In this document: one piece after another, positions 43,838-52,204 of the stretch | Layout of the letters: each line of letters starts with the position of its first letter | Numbering within the stretch: position 1 is the stretch's first letter | Origin: Megasphaera elsdenii | GTDB taxonomy: Bacteria; Bacillota; Negativicutes; Veillonellales; Megasphaeraceae | Direction of reading: 5' to 3' | Length of the DNA: 64,000 nt | Assembly (NCBI RefSeq): GCF_020539865.1 | Contig: NZ_JAJBQV010000003.1 | Span: 1-64,000 of the forward strand | Translations under genes and position numbers: made by a program | Notes under the pieces: generated by a model | Databases searched by the model: none | What the model was told of the DNA's origin: nothing | What the model saw: only the letters and a program-made list of their open reading frames with translations

Positions 43838-43846
43838 TTAACATGC

Positions 43847-43880
43847 AAAAGAGGCTGTCCCATGAAGGCAGCCTCTTTTA
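43847..43880. terminator. bidirectional terminator after leuS
   Basis: AAAAGAGGCTGTC (43847-43859) / GGCAGCCTCTTTT (43867-43879), one wobble pair. Confidence 0.92.
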
Positions 43881-43927
43881 CTTTGTACTTCTTGTAACTT
43901 AGTCTTTTTATCAGAAAGGAGACTGGC

Positions 43928-44542
43928 ATGAAAACCTTTAAGCCTTGGCCGGACCGCATCGTCCGCCAGAATACTTGCATGAACACGCGGGCTTGTGCCG
44001 TCTTAGTGCCGATTATTTACAAAGATGGGGAAGAACAGGCTGTATTTGAAGTGCGTAGCAGCAAACTGGGCTGGCAGCCTGGAGATGTCTGCTTCCCAGG
44101 AGGCCGCATCGACGACGGCGACGACAGCGCTCTGGAAGCGGCCTTGCGGGAGACGCAGGAAGAACTCGGCGTCGATGCGGCCCATATTCACGTCTGGGGT
44201 CCCCTGGACTATATGGAATCACCCGTAGGCGTTACGGTATGGCCCTTTGCCGCCTATATGGATACGGATGATTTCATCCTCAGCCGAGGCGAAGTAGACC
44301 ACACTTTTACCGTTCCCTTATCCTGGTTCGATGACCATGAACCGGAAATCGGCCGCGTCGAATTGGCTACCCGGCCGGCACCGGGCTTTCCCAAGGGGCT
44401 GGACATTTCCAATCAGACTGGCTGGAAACAGCGCCGGACGTATAACGTCAAGATTTATACGTATGAAAATTATAAAATTTGGGGAATTACAGCACATATC
44501 CTTGACAACTTCCGGGGTATCCGTGCTATAATACAACAGTAA
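43928..44542 (+). CDS. NUDIX hydrolase, CoA pyrophosphatase-like
   Basis: 204 residues. The segment WQPGDVCFPGG before the NUDIX box, and the box itself (DDGDDSALEAALRETQEELG), match the NudL/CoA diphosphatase subgroup, in which an Asp stands in the first acidic position. These enzymes split CoA and its derivatives into phosphopantetheine and 3',5'-ADP. The C-terminal third (YNVKIYTYENYKIWGITAHIL) is also typical. AAAGGAG precedes the ATG. No clear promoter between it and the leuS terminator. Confidence 0.8.
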   Translation: MKTFKPWPDRIVRQNTCMNTRACAVLVPIIYKDGEEQAVFEVRSSKLGWQPGDVCFPGGRIDDGDDSALEAALRETQEELGVDAAHIHVWGPLDYMESPVGVTVWPFAAYMDTDDFILSRGEVDHTFTVPLSWFDDHEPEIGRVELATRPAPGFPKGLDISNQTGWKQRRTYNVKIYTYENYKIWGITAHILDNFRGIRAIIQQ

Positions 44543-44726
44543 GCTTTCCTTAATATTTGTAACCGGTATAGTTAGGCATACGTACAATAGCGCATGTTGG
44601 AAAAACAAGGCCTACCATGTCAAGAAGATTTTAATCTTTTTCCTTCAATTAGTACAAAAAAGTCTTGTTAAAGTTTTAGGATGAGAAAATAGAATAGTGA
44701 TATTGTGTTTTATAGGCTTTTTGCTA
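44543..44726 (+). other. gene-free stretch after the NUDIX gene
   Basis: AT-rich, no ORF with a ribosome-binding site. A weak AAGATT/AATCTT hairpin with five T near 44622-44642 may end the NUDIX transcript. Nothing else is recognised before the bcd promoter. Confidence 0.4.
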
Positions 44727-44755
44727 TTGATTTAACATGTGAAAAGTTGTACAAT
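44727..44755 (+). promoter_or_regulatory. promoter of bcd-etfBA
   Basis: TTGATT, 17 bp, TACAAT. It gives a leader of about 130 nt. Confidence 0.75.
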
Positions 44756-44769
44756 GCACTTGTAAGCAG

Positions 44770-44826
44770 TGAGGCGGTGTGAATATATATCCAAACAGAA
44801 TTTTTGCTTGGAAATGTATCGCCTCA
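44770..44826 (+). ncRNA. structured 5' leader element of the bcd operon
   Basis: TGAGGCG (44770-44776) pairs with CGCCTCA (44820-44826), enclosing a second arm in which CCAA pairs with TTGG and flanking AT-rich bases can extend it. The loop is U-rich. There is no T tract, so it does not terminate; a stabiliser, RNA-binding protein site or unknown riboswitch are possible. Confidence 0.5.
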
Positions 44827-44890
44827 GTGTTCAGATTTTTATCTCATGGCTTTACTAAACTAACTATACACTAAGGAGAGTGGAAACATC

Positions 44891-46042
44891 ATGGATTTTA
44901 ACTTAACAGATATTCAACAGGACTTCTTGAAACTCGCTCATGATTTCGGCGAAAAGAAATTAGCACCGACCATTACAGAACGCGACCACAAAGGTATTTA
45001 TGACAAAGAACTCATCGACGAATTGCTCAGCCTCGGTATTACCGGCGCTTACTTCGAAGAAAAATACGGCGGTTCCGGCGATGACGGCGGCGACGTTTTG
45101 AGCTACATCCTCGCTGTTGAAGAATTGGCTAAATACGACGCTGGTGTTGCTATCACCTTGTCGGCAACGGTTTCCCTTTGCGCTAACCCGATTTGGCAGT
45201 TTGGTACAGAAGCTCAGAAAGAAAAATTCCTCGTTCCTTTGGTTGAAGGTACTAAACTTGGTGCTTTCGGCTTGACCGAACCGAACGCAGGTACTGATGC
45301 TTCCGGCCAGCAGACCATTGCTACGAAGAACGATGACGGCACTTACACGCTGAACGGCTCCAAAATCTTCATCACCAACGGCGGCGCTGCTGACATTTAC
45401 ATCGTCTTCGCTATGACCGATAAGAGCAAAGGCAACCACGGCATTACAGCCTTCATCCTTGAAGACGGTACTCCGGGCTTTACTTACGGCAAGAAAGAAG
45501 ACAAGATGGGTATCCATACTTCGCAGACCATGGAACTCGTATTCCAGGACGTCAAAGTTCCGGCTGAAAACATGCTCGGTGAAGAAGGCAAAGGCTTCAA
45601 GGTTGCTATGATGACCTTGGACGGCGGCCGTATCGGCGTTGCTGCTCAGGCTCTCGGCATTGCAGAAGCTGCCTTGGCAGATGCTGTTGAATACTCCAAA
45701 CAGCGTGTACAGTTCGGCAAACCGCTCTGCAAATTCCAGTCCATTTCCTTCAAACTGGCTGACATGAAGATGCAGATTGAAGCTGCTCGTAACCTCGTTT
45801 ACAAAGCTGCTTGCAAGAAACAGGAAGGCAAACCTTTCACGGTTGACGCTGCTATCGCAAAACGCGTTGCTTCCGACGTTGCTATGCGCGTAACGACTGA
45901 AGCTGTCCAGATCTTCGGTGGCTATGGCTACAGCGAAGAATACCCGGTTGCTCGTCACATGCGCGATGCTAAGATCACTCAGATCTACGAAGGCACGAAC
46001 GAAGTTCAGCTCATGGTTACAGGCGGTGCTCTGTTAAGATAA
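44891..46042 (+). CDS. bcd: butyryl-CoA dehydrogenase (short-chain acyl-CoA dehydrogenase)
   Basis: Reduces crotonyl-CoA to butyryl-CoA with electrons from the Etf pair. The 383-residue protein is nearly identical, as I recall, to the crystallised M. elsdenii enzyme. It has FGLTEPNAGTDASGQQ and the FAD-binding QTMELVFQDVKVP, RVQFGKPLCKFQ, and the catalytic Glu367 in IYEGTNEVQ. First gene of bcd-etfB-etfA. Codons end in T far more often (GCT, GTT, CGT) than in neighbouring genes, a mark of high expression. AAGGAGAG lies 10 bases before the ATG. Confidence 0.97.
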   Translation: MDFNLTDIQQDFLKLAHDFGEKKLAPTITERDHKGIYDKELIDELLSLGITGAYFEEKYGGSGDDGGDVLSYILAVEELAKYDAGVAITLSATVSLCANPIWQFGTEAQKEKFLVPLVEGTKLGAFGLTEPNAGTDASGQQTIATKNDDGTYTLNGSKIFITNGGAADIYIVFAMTDKSKGNHGITAFILEDGTPGFTYGKKEDKMGIHTSQTMELVFQDVKVPAENMLGEEGKGFKVAMMTLDGGRIGVAAQALGIAEAALADAVEYSKQRVQFGKPLCKFQSISFKLADMKMQIEAARNLVYKAACKKQEGKPFTVDAAIAKRVASDVAMRVTTEAVQIFGGYGYSEEYPVARHMRDAKITQIYEGTNEVQLMVTGGALLR

Positions 46043-46057
46043 GTGAAGTTTATGATG

Positions 46058-46082
46058 CAGGCTTGGCATCAAGCCAAGCCTG
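46058..46082 (+). promoter_or_regulatory. intercistronic hairpin between bcd and etfB
   Basis: CAGGCTTGGC (46058-46067) / GCCAAGCCTG (46073-46082), perfect 10-bp stem with loop ATCAA. There is no T tract. It likely protects the upstream mRNA or sets the ratio of Bcd to Etf. Confidence 0.7.
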
Positions 46083-46115
46083 TTACATAAAAAAGATTTT
46101 AGGAGGCAAACGTAA

Positions 46116-46928
46116 ATGGAAATATTGGTATGTGTCAAACAAGTTCCGGACACAGCAGAAGTTAAGATTGACCCCGTAAAACATACCGTCATTCGTGCTG
46201 GTGTTCCTAACATTTTTAACCCCTTCGACCAGAATGCTTTGGAAGCAGCTCTTCAGTTGAAAGATGCTGACAAAGACGTCAAAGTAACTTTGCTCTCGAT
46301 GGGTCCTGATCAGGCAAAAGACGTTCTTCGTGAAGGCCTCGCAATGGGCGCTGACGATGCATATCTTCTGTCCGACCGCAAACTCGGTGGTTCCGATACG
46401 TTAGCTACGGGCTATGCTTTGGCACAGGCTATCAAAAAATTGGCTGCTGACAAAGGTATCGAACAGTTCGATATCATCCTCTGCGGCAAACAGGCTATCG
46501 ACGGCGATACCGCACAGGTTGGTCCGCAGATCGCTTGCGAACTCGGTATTCCTCAGATTACGTATGCCCGCGACATCAAAGTCGAAGGCGACAAAGTTAC
46601 TGTTCAGCAGGAAAACGAAGAAGGCTATATCGTAACAGAAGCTAACTTCCCGGTATTGATTACGGCTGTTAAAGACTTGAACGAACCGCGTTTCCCGACC
46701 ATTCGTGGCACGATGAAAGCAAAACGCCGCGAAATCCCGAACTTGGACGCTGCTGCTGTTGCAGCTGATGACGCTCAGATTGGTTTGTCTGGCTCTCCGA
46801 CTAAAGTCCGCAAGATTTTCACACCGCCTCAGAGATCCGGTGGTCTCGTTCTCAAAGTTGAAGATGACAACGAACAGGCAATCGTCGACCAGGTTATGGA
46901 AAAACTGGTTGCCCAGAAAATCATTTAA
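46116..46928 (+). CDS. etfB: electron transfer flavoprotein beta subunit
   Basis: The 270-residue beta subunit binds FAD and NADH in bifurcating Etf. It has ILVCVKQVPDTAEVKIDP at the start, NPFDQNALEAAL, ILCGKQAIDGDTAQVGP and the ETF-beta signature around LNEPRFPTIRGTMKAK. In M. elsdenii this Etf couples NADH oxidation to crotonyl-CoA reduction and ferredoxin (or flavodoxin) reduction. AGGAGG site. 20 bp before etfA. T-ending codons as in bcd. Confidence 0.97.
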   Translation: MEILVCVKQVPDTAEVKIDPVKHTVIRAGVPNIFNPFDQNALEAALQLKDADKDVKVTLLSMGPDQAKDVLREGLAMGADDAYLLSDRKLGGSDTLATGYALAQAIKKLAADKGIEQFDIILCGKQAIDGDTAQVGPQIACELGIPQITYARDIKVEGDKVTVQQENEEGYIVTEANFPVLITAVKDLNEPRFPTIRGTMKAKRREIPNLDAAAVAADDAQIGLSGSPTKVRKIFTPPQRSGGLVLKVEDDNEQAIVDQVMEKLVAQKII

Positions 46929-46948
46929 TCTAAGGAGGAACAGTGAAA

Positions 46949-47965
46949 ATGGATTTAGCAGAATATAAAGGCATTTATGTAATTGCTGAACAGTTCGAAG
47001 GCAAATTACGTGATGTATCTTTCGAATTGTTGGGCCAGGCTCGCATCTTGGCTGACACCATCGGCGACGAAGTCGGTGCAATCCTCATTGGTAAAGACGT
47101 AAAACCGTTGGCTCAGGAACTTATCGCTCACGGTGCTCATAAAGTATTCGTTTATGATGATCCCCAGCTCGAACATTACAATACGACGGCTTATGCAAAA
47201 GTTATTTGCGATTTCTTCCATGAAGAAAAACCGAACGTATTCCTCGTTGGCGCTACGAATATCGGTCGTGACCTCGGCCCGCGTGTCGCTAACTCTTTGA
47301 AGACTGGCCTCACCGCTGATTGCACACAGCTCGGCGTTGACGACGACAAGAAGACCATCGTATGGACCCGTCCGGCTCTCGGCGGCAACATCATGGCTGA
47401 AATCATCTGCCCGGACAACCGTCCGCAGATGGGTACTGTCCGTCCGCATGTCTTCAAAAAACCGGAAGCAGATCTTTCTGCAACTGGCGAAGTCATCGAA
47501 AAGAAAGCTAACCTCTCCGATGCTGACTTCATGACCAAATTCGTCGAACTCATCAAATTGGGCGGCGAAGGCGTTAAAATCGAAGATGCTGACGTTATCG
47601 TTGCTGGCGGCCGTGGCATGAACAGTGAAGAACCGTTCAAGACCGGTATCCTCAAAGAATGCGCAGACGTCCTCGGCGGCGCTGTTGGTGCATCCCGTGC
47701 AGCTGTTGACGCTGGCTGGATTGATGCTCTCCATCAGGTTGGCCAGACTGGTAAAACAGTTGGTCCGAAGATCTACATTGCATGCGCTATTTCCGGTGCT
47801 ATCCAGCACTTGGCTGGCATGACTGGTTCTGATTGCATCATCGCTATCAACAAAGACGAAGATGCTCCAATCTTCAAAGTCTGCGACTATGGTATCGTAG
47901 GCGATGTCTTTAAAGTTCTCCCGCTCCTCACAGAAGCTATCAAGAAACAGAAAGGCATTGCATAA
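46949..47965 (+). CDS. etfA: electron transfer flavoprotein alpha subunit
   Basis: A 338-residue alpha subunit, very close to the M. elsdenii protein (start [18 protein letters not shown]). The C-terminal FAD domain has [44 protein letters not shown], and [11 protein letters not shown]. The alpha FAD shuttles electrons to Bcd. The ATG at 46949 lies 10 bases from AAGGAGG; a GTG six bases earlier is too near. Ends at a strong terminator. Confidence 0.97.
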   Translation: MDLAEYKGIYVIAEQFEGKLRDVSFELLGQARILADTIGDEVGAILIGKDVKPLAQELIAHGAHKVFVYDDPQLEHYNTTAYAKVICDFFHEEKPNVFLVGATNIGRDLGPRVANSLKTGLTADCTQLGVDDDKKTIVWTRPALGGNIMAEIICPDNRPQMGTVRPHVFKKPEADLSATGEVIEKKANLSDADFMTKFVELIKLGGEGVKIEDADVIVAGGRGMNSEEPFKTGILKECADVLGGAVGASRAAVDAGWIDALHQVGQTGKTVGPKIYIACAISGAIQHLAGMTGSDCIIAINKDEDAPIFKVCDYGIVGDVFKVLPLLTEAIKKQKGIA

Positions 47966-47985
47966 GTTATCTAACCGTGCATGAT

Positions 47986-48017
47986 AAAAAGAGGCTGTCT
48001 TACGACAGCCTCTTTTT
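47986..48017. terminator. bidirectional terminator after etfA
   Basis: AAAAAGAGGCTGTC (47986-47999) / GACAGCCTCTTTTT (48004-48017), perfect 14-bp stem with a 4-nt loop. Confidence 0.95.
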
Positions 48018-48094
48018 ACGTTGATCGTAGATCGTTCATCGTTTGTCGTAGGGGATTAAAAATATTATCCCATCACGGTAAACGAAAAACTTTT
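48016..48094 (-). repeat. palindromic intergenic repeat, copy C
   Basis: Reverse-strand relative of the elements at 4755-4835 and 15516-15605, again joined to an AGGCTGTC-type terminator. It contains ACGTTGATCGTAG, CGTTCATCGTTTGTCGTA and GGGATTAAAAAT segments. The outer arm is more degraded than in copy B. Confidence 0.7.
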
Positions 48095-48100
48095 AAGTTC

Positions 48101-48149
48101 AAGGGACCTCGCATGATGGCAAAAGCCTTCGTGCGATAGTCCCTTTTTT
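48101..48149 (+). terminator. second, orphan terminator-like hairpin
   Basis: GGGAC (48103-48107) pairs with GTCCC (48139-48143), and CGCATGATGGC pairs partly with GCCTTCGTGCG inside; six T follow. No gene precedes it after the etfA terminator, so it is either a back-up terminator or the end of an unrecognised small RNA. Confidence 0.6.
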
Positions 48150-48150
48150 G

Positions 48151-48200
48151 CTGTTAGCAGTTAGCCCCCTAACCCCTAGCCACTAACAACTAACAACTAA
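48151..48200 (+). repeat. CTAACAA-type intergenic repeat
   Basis: Tandem degenerate units (TTAGC, CTAAC, CTAGCCACTAACAAC). Same family as 13128-13160 and 50431-50490. Confidence 0.6.
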
Positions 48201-48204
48201 ATCC

Positions 48205-48233
48205 TTGACAACCCCCAGTTCCTGCCGTATAAT
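48205..48233 (+). promoter_or_regulatory. promoter of thrS
   Basis: Consensus TTGACA, 17 bp, TATAAT, just before the T-box leader. Confidence 0.9.
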
Positions 48234-48239
48234 TTACGC

Positions 48240-48490
48240 ATACATAGAGATATGTATGATGCTTTGAAAAGGACAACACTTGATAGCTCCTTTATTACAG
48301 AGAGAGGCACGATGGTGAGAGTGCTTTATGAAGTCTGGCAAGTTACCGCCTTGGAGCAGGATTTCCGAAGCGAGTAGGGAATCCCGGTCGCCCCGTTATC
48401 GCGTTTGAGTACATCGGAAGTTTTTTCCGGTGAACTAGGGTGGAACCACGTGAGTTATGCTCTCGTCCCTTGAGGACGAGAGCTTTTTTT
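48240..48490 (+). ncRNA. T-box leader of thrS
   Basis: A tRNA-sensing leader. It holds the T-box sequence TAGGGTGGAACCACG (48436-48450) of the antiterminator and, in stem I, a candidate specifier triplet ACC (Thr) at 48345-48347, before GCCTTGGAGC. Uncharged tRNA-Thr would stabilise the antiterminator and allow thrS transcription. The competing terminator is at 48459-48490. Confidence 0.94.
48459..48490 (+). terminator. T-box terminator
   Basis: GCTCTCGTCC (48459-48468) / GGACGAGAGC (48474-48483), perfect 10-bp stem, then seven T. Confidence 0.95.
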
Positions 48491-48509
48491 ATTAAGGAGG
48501 ATGTTTGTA

Positions 48510-50417
48510 ATGGCAGAATTAGTGTTAAAAGACGGAAGCAAAAAACAGTTTCCCGATGGCATCTCTCTTGCCGAAGCTGTCAAACAGCTCAGCAATAGTC
48601 TTGCAAAGAAAGTATTAGTCGCAAAGGTAAACGGTGAAGTCACAGATCTCCGTGAAACCATCGTCGACGGCTCGACCGTTGAATTCCTTACCTTCGCTGA
48701 CCAGGAAGGGAAAGATACGCTTCGCCATACAGCATCCCATGTCATGGCTCAAGCTATTCAGCACCTCTTCCCGGGCGTCAAATTCGCCATTGGCCCGTCC
48801 ATTGAAAACGGTTTCTACTACGACCTCGATACAGAACACCGTTTCACACAGGAAGACTTTCCTGCCATTGAAGCTGAAATGGCTAAGATTGTCAAAGAAA
48901 ATCTTCCCATCACTAAAGAAGTCTTATCCTGTGCCGATGCTTTGAAACTCTTCAAAGACGCTGGCCAGGATTATAAAGTAGAACTCATCGAAGACCTTCC
49001 GGAAGATGCAGTCATCTCCATCTACCGCCAGGGCGACTTCATCGACCTCTGTGCCGGCCCGCACTGCGCTTCAACCGGTGCTGTCAAGGCCTTTAGACTG
49101 CGCACTGTTGCCGGTGCTTACTGGCGCGGCGATGAACACAACAAGATGCTTCAGCGTATTTATGGGACCGCTTTTGAAAAGAAATCGGAACTCGATGAAT
49201 ACTTGAAGATGATGGAAGAAGCTGAAAAACGTGACCACCGCAAACTGGGTAAACAACTCGACTTGTTCAGTTTCCATGAAGAAGGTCCTGGCTTCCCGTT
49301 CTTCCATCCCAAGGGAATGATCCTGCGCAACAACTTGCTCAAATTCTGGCATGAACTCCATGACGAAGCCGATTACGATGAAATCATGACGCCGATGATC
49401 CTCAACCGTCATCTCTGGGAACAGTCCGGTCACTGGGATCATTACCGCGACAATATGTATTTTACAACCATCGATGATCAGCCTTATGCCATCAAACCGA
49501 TGAACTGCCCAGGCGGCATCCTGGTCTATAAGAGCAATGTCCACAGTTACCGCGACTTCCCGATGCGCATGGCTGAACTCGGCCTGGTCCATCGCCATGA
49601 ACTCCATGGTGCCCTCCACGGCCTGTTCCGCGTCCGCTGCTTCACTCAGGACGATGCCCATATCTTCATGTTGCCGAGCCAGATGAAACAAGAAATCTCC
49701 GGTGTCATGGACCTCTTCGACAAGGCTTACAAACAGTTCGGTCTGGAATACCACGTCGAATTGTCCACTCGTCCGGAAGACTCCATGGGTTCCGACGAAA
49801 TCTGGGAACTGGCTACCAAGACCCTGCATGATGTCATCGAAGAACGCCACATCCCGTACGTCATCAACGAAGGCGACGGCGCATTCTACGGCCCGAAACT
49901 GGACTTCCACCTGAAAGACTCCATTGGCCGTACCTGGCAGTGCGGTACCATCCAGCTCGACATGCTCATGCCGGAACGCTTCGACATGACCTACATCGGC
50001 GAAGATGGCCAGAAACATCGCCCGGTCATGGTACATCGTGCCTGCTTCGGCAGTATCGAACGCTTCCTGGGCATCATTACCGAAAACTATGCCGGTGCTT
50101 TTCCGGTATGGCTGGCTCCGGTCCAGATCAAGTTCCTGCCCATCTCCGACAAACACCTGGCTTACTGCAAAGACCTGGCTAAGAAGTTCAAGAAATTGGG
50201 CATCCGCGTCGAAGTCGATGAAAGCAGCGAAAAGATCGGCTACAAGATCCGCAAGGCACAGATGGAAAAAGTTCCTTACATGGCTGTCGTCGGCGATAAA
50301 GAAATGGAAAACGGCACTCTCGGCCTGCGCGACCGTTCCAAAGGCGATTTAGGCGCCAAACCGATCGACGAAGTCGTCGCCCACATCCAGAAACTCACCG
50401 AAACAAGAGAAGGCTAA
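48510..50417 (+). CDS. thrS: threonyl-tRNA synthetase
   Basis: A 635-residue class II synthetase. N-terminal TGS domain (1-62), editing domain with HTASHVMAQA and the CAGPH motif, catalytic core with MNCPGGILVYKS (zinc Cys) and RCFTQDDAHIF, and an anticodon domain at the C-terminus. The ATG at 48510 lies 9 bases after AAGGAGG; an ATG at 48501 directly touches that site and is rejected. Controlled by the T-box leader. Confidence 0.97.
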   Translation: MAELVLKDGSKKQFPDGISLAEAVKQLSNSLAKKVLVAKVNGEVTDLRETIVDGSTVEFLTFADQEGKDTLRHTASHVMAQAIQHLFPGVKFAIGPSIENGFYYDLDTEHRFTQEDFPAIEAEMAKIVKENLPITKEVLSCADALKLFKDAGQDYKVELIEDLPEDAVISIYRQGDFIDLCAGPHCASTGAVKAFRLRTVAGAYWRGDEHNKMLQRIYGTAFEKKSELDEYLKMMEEAEKRDHRKLGKQLDLFSFHEEGPGFPFFHPKGMILRNNLLKFWHELHDEADYDEIMTPMILNRHLWEQSGHWDHYRDNMYFTTIDDQPYAIKPMNCPGGILVYKSNVHSYRDFPMRMAELGLVHRHELHGALHGLFRVRCFTQDDAHIFMLPSQMKQEISGVMDLFDKAYKQFGLEYHVELSTRPEDSMGSDEIWELATKTLHDVIEERHIPYVINEGDGAFYGPKLDFHLKDSIGRTWQCGTIQLDMLMPERFDMTYIGEDGQKHRPVMVHRACFGSIERFLGIITENYAGAFPVWLAPVQIKFLPISDKHLAYCKDLAKKFKKLGIRVEVDESSEKIGYKIRKAQMEKVPYMAVVGDKEMENGTLGLRDRSKGDLGAKPIDEVVAHIQKLTETREG

Positions 50418-50430
50418 TAGCGTGAGTTTG

Positions 50431-50490
50431 TAGTTAGCAGTTTTAAAATAAAGCCATCTACTAAAAACTAACAACTAGCCACTAACAACT
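50431..50490 (+). repeat. CTAACAA-type intergenic repeat
   Basis: Contains TAGTTAGCAG, then CTAACAACTAGCCACTAACA. Lies between the thrS stop and its terminator, so it is transcribed into the thrS 3' UTR. Confidence 0.6.
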
Positions 50491-50526
50491 AAAAAGGGCT
50501 TGTCGTCGTTCGACAAGCCCTTTTTT
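50491..50526. terminator. terminator after thrS
   Basis: AAAAAGGGCTTGTCG (50491-50505) / CGACAAGCCCTTTTT (50511-50525), perfect 15-bp stem. Confidence 0.95.
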
Positions 50527-50549
50527 CTCATCACCAAAGGAGATTCACT

Positions 50550-51413
50550 ATGATAATCAACTGGTATCCCGGCCACATGGCCAAGGCCAAGCGCCTTATT
50601 CAGGAAAATCTCAAGATCATCGACGTCGTCATCGAACTCGTCGATGCCCGTATCCCTATGAGCAGCACCAATCCCATGATCAAGTCCCTCATCGGCGATA
50701 AGCCGTCTGTCGTCGTCCTCAACAAGGCCGACCTGGCCGACCCGGCCGTCCTCGACGAATGGGTGGCCTATTACAAGCAGCAGGGCCGCAAAGTCCTGGC
50801 CCTGAACAGCAAAGGCGGCAAAGGGGTGAAACAGCTCATTTCCCTGGTCCGCTCCCTGGCAGCGCCGAAGCTGGCCCGCTGGAAGGCCCGGGGCCTCAAG
50901 AACCGCGCCGTCCGCACCATGATCCTGGGCATTCCTAATGTCGGCAAATCGACGCTCATCAACAAGCTGTCCCGCCGCAGTGCGGCCAAGACGGCCGACA
51001 AGCCTGGCGAAACGAAGGGCAAGCAGTGGGTCCACATCGGCGACCAGCTCGACCTCCTGGATACGCCGGGCGTCTTGTGGCCGAAACTGGAAAACCAGGT
51101 CAGCGCTTACCGCCTGGCAGCGACAGGGGCCATTTCCGATACAGTCTTCGACATGGAAACGGTCATCATGCAGCTCATCGAACAGTTATCGGACCAGTAC
51201 CCTGATGAACTGAAGGCCCGTTATAAACTGGAAACCCTCTGTGACAAGCCGCTGGATACGATTGAAGCCATCGGCCGCAAGCGGGGCTGTATCGTTTCCG
51301 GCGGCGTCGTCGACCTGGAAAAGACGTACAAGCTCATCCTCAAGGAATTCCGCGAAGGCAAAATCGGCGCCATCTCCCTGGACCGGCTGGGCGAATGGGA
51401 AGGGGAGGACTGA
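50550..51413 (+). CDS. rbgA: ribosome biogenesis GTPase RbgA/YlqF
   Basis: A 287-residue circularly permuted GTPase needed late in 50S assembly. G4 NKAD (near 57) precedes G1 GIPNVGKST (near 131) and G3 DTPG (near 175), the order diagnostic of the family; INWYPGHMAKAKR at the start is also typical. AAAGGAG precedes the ATG. rnhB follows after 2 bp, a pairing conserved in many Firmicutes. Confidence 0.96.
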   Translation: MIINWYPGHMAKAKRLIQENLKIIDVVIELVDARIPMSSTNPMIKSLIGDKPSVVVLNKADLADPAVLDEWVAYYKQQGRKVLALNSKGGKGVKQLISLVRSLAAPKLARWKARGLKNRAVRTMILGIPNVGKSTLINKLSRRSAAKTADKPGETKGKQWVHIGDQLDLLDTPGVLWPKLENQVSAYRLAATGAISDTVFDMETVIMQLIEQLSDQYPDELKARYKLETLCDKPLDTIEAIGRKRGCIVSGGVVDLEKTYKLILKEFREGKIGAISLDRLGEWEGED

Positions 51414-51415
51414 CC

Positions 51416-52204
51416 ATGGACATCGAGAAACTCCGCGTCGCCGACCTCAAGGCACGCCTGGCCGCTGGCGGTGACGTCCAGGACCTCCTGGCAGCCATGA
51501 AAGAAGACGGCCGCGTGTCGGTCCGCAAGCTGGCTGCCGCCTATATGCGCCAGAAAATCCGGGAAGAAGCCGAACGGGAACGGGTCCTGCACATGTATGC
51601 CCAGGAAACGGCTTACTACAACCAAGGGCTGTACCACGTGGCCGGCATCGACGAAGCCGGCCGCGGCCCGGCTGCCGGTCCGGTCATGGTAGCCGCCGTC
51701 ATCCTGCCGCCCTACTGGGAATGTCCCGGCCTCAATGACAGCAAAAAAGTCCCGCCGGCCAAGCGGGACGTCCTCTATGATAAAATTATGGCTGAAGCCG
51801 TTGCCATATCCTGTGTGGCCAAGTCGGAAAAAGAAATCGACGAACTCGATATTTACCACGCCACCATGCAGGGCATGTACGACGCCGTGAACGGCCTGGC
51901 CGTGCCGGTTGAAGCCGTCCTGGTCGATGCCATGCCTCTTCGGGAACTGACCGTGCCCCATAAGTCCCTGGTCCACGGCGACGCCCTGAGCGCGTCCATC
52001 GCAGCCGCTTCGATTATCGCCAAAGTCACGCGTGACCGCCTCATGGTCGAATACGACAAAAAATATCCCCAGTACGGCTTTGCCGTGCACAAGGGATATT
52101 TGACGAAAATGCATATGGAAGCGTTGCAAAAATACGGGCCCTGTCCCATTCACCGCCGCTCTTTTGAACCCATAAAGAGCATGGTGAAGGGCCTTTCAGA
52201 ATAA
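51416..52204 (+). CDS. rnhB: ribonuclease HII
   Basis: RNase HII nicks RNA in RNA-DNA hybrids and single ribonucleotides in DNA. The 262-residue product has a 70-residue N-terminal helical extension, then GIDEAGRGPAAGPV (first catalytic Asp/Glu pair), NDSKK, DALSASIAAASIIAKVTRD, and the terminal Y-G-rich block. The ATG at 51416 follows GGGAGG. Its 3' end overlaps the convergent corA gene by 9 nt with no terminator between. Confidence 0.96.
   Translation: MDIEKLRVADLKARLAAGGDVQDLLAAMKEDGRVSVRKLAAAYMRQKIREEAERERVLHMYAQETAYYNQGLYHVAGIDEAGRGPAAGPVMVAAVILPPYWECPGLNDSKKVPPAKRDVLYDKIMAEAVAISCVAKSEKEIDELDIYHATMQGMYDAVNGLAVPVEAVLVDAMPLRELTVPHKSLVHGDALSASIAAASIIAKVTRDRLMVEYDKKYPQYGFAVHKGYLTKMHMEALQKYGPCPIHRRSFEPIKSMVKGLSE

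Noticed and set aside
43928..44542. Degenerate, inactive NUDIX box
   Set aside because: The Asp in the first acidic position and the FPGG start are normal for the NudL/CoA diphosphatase subgroup.
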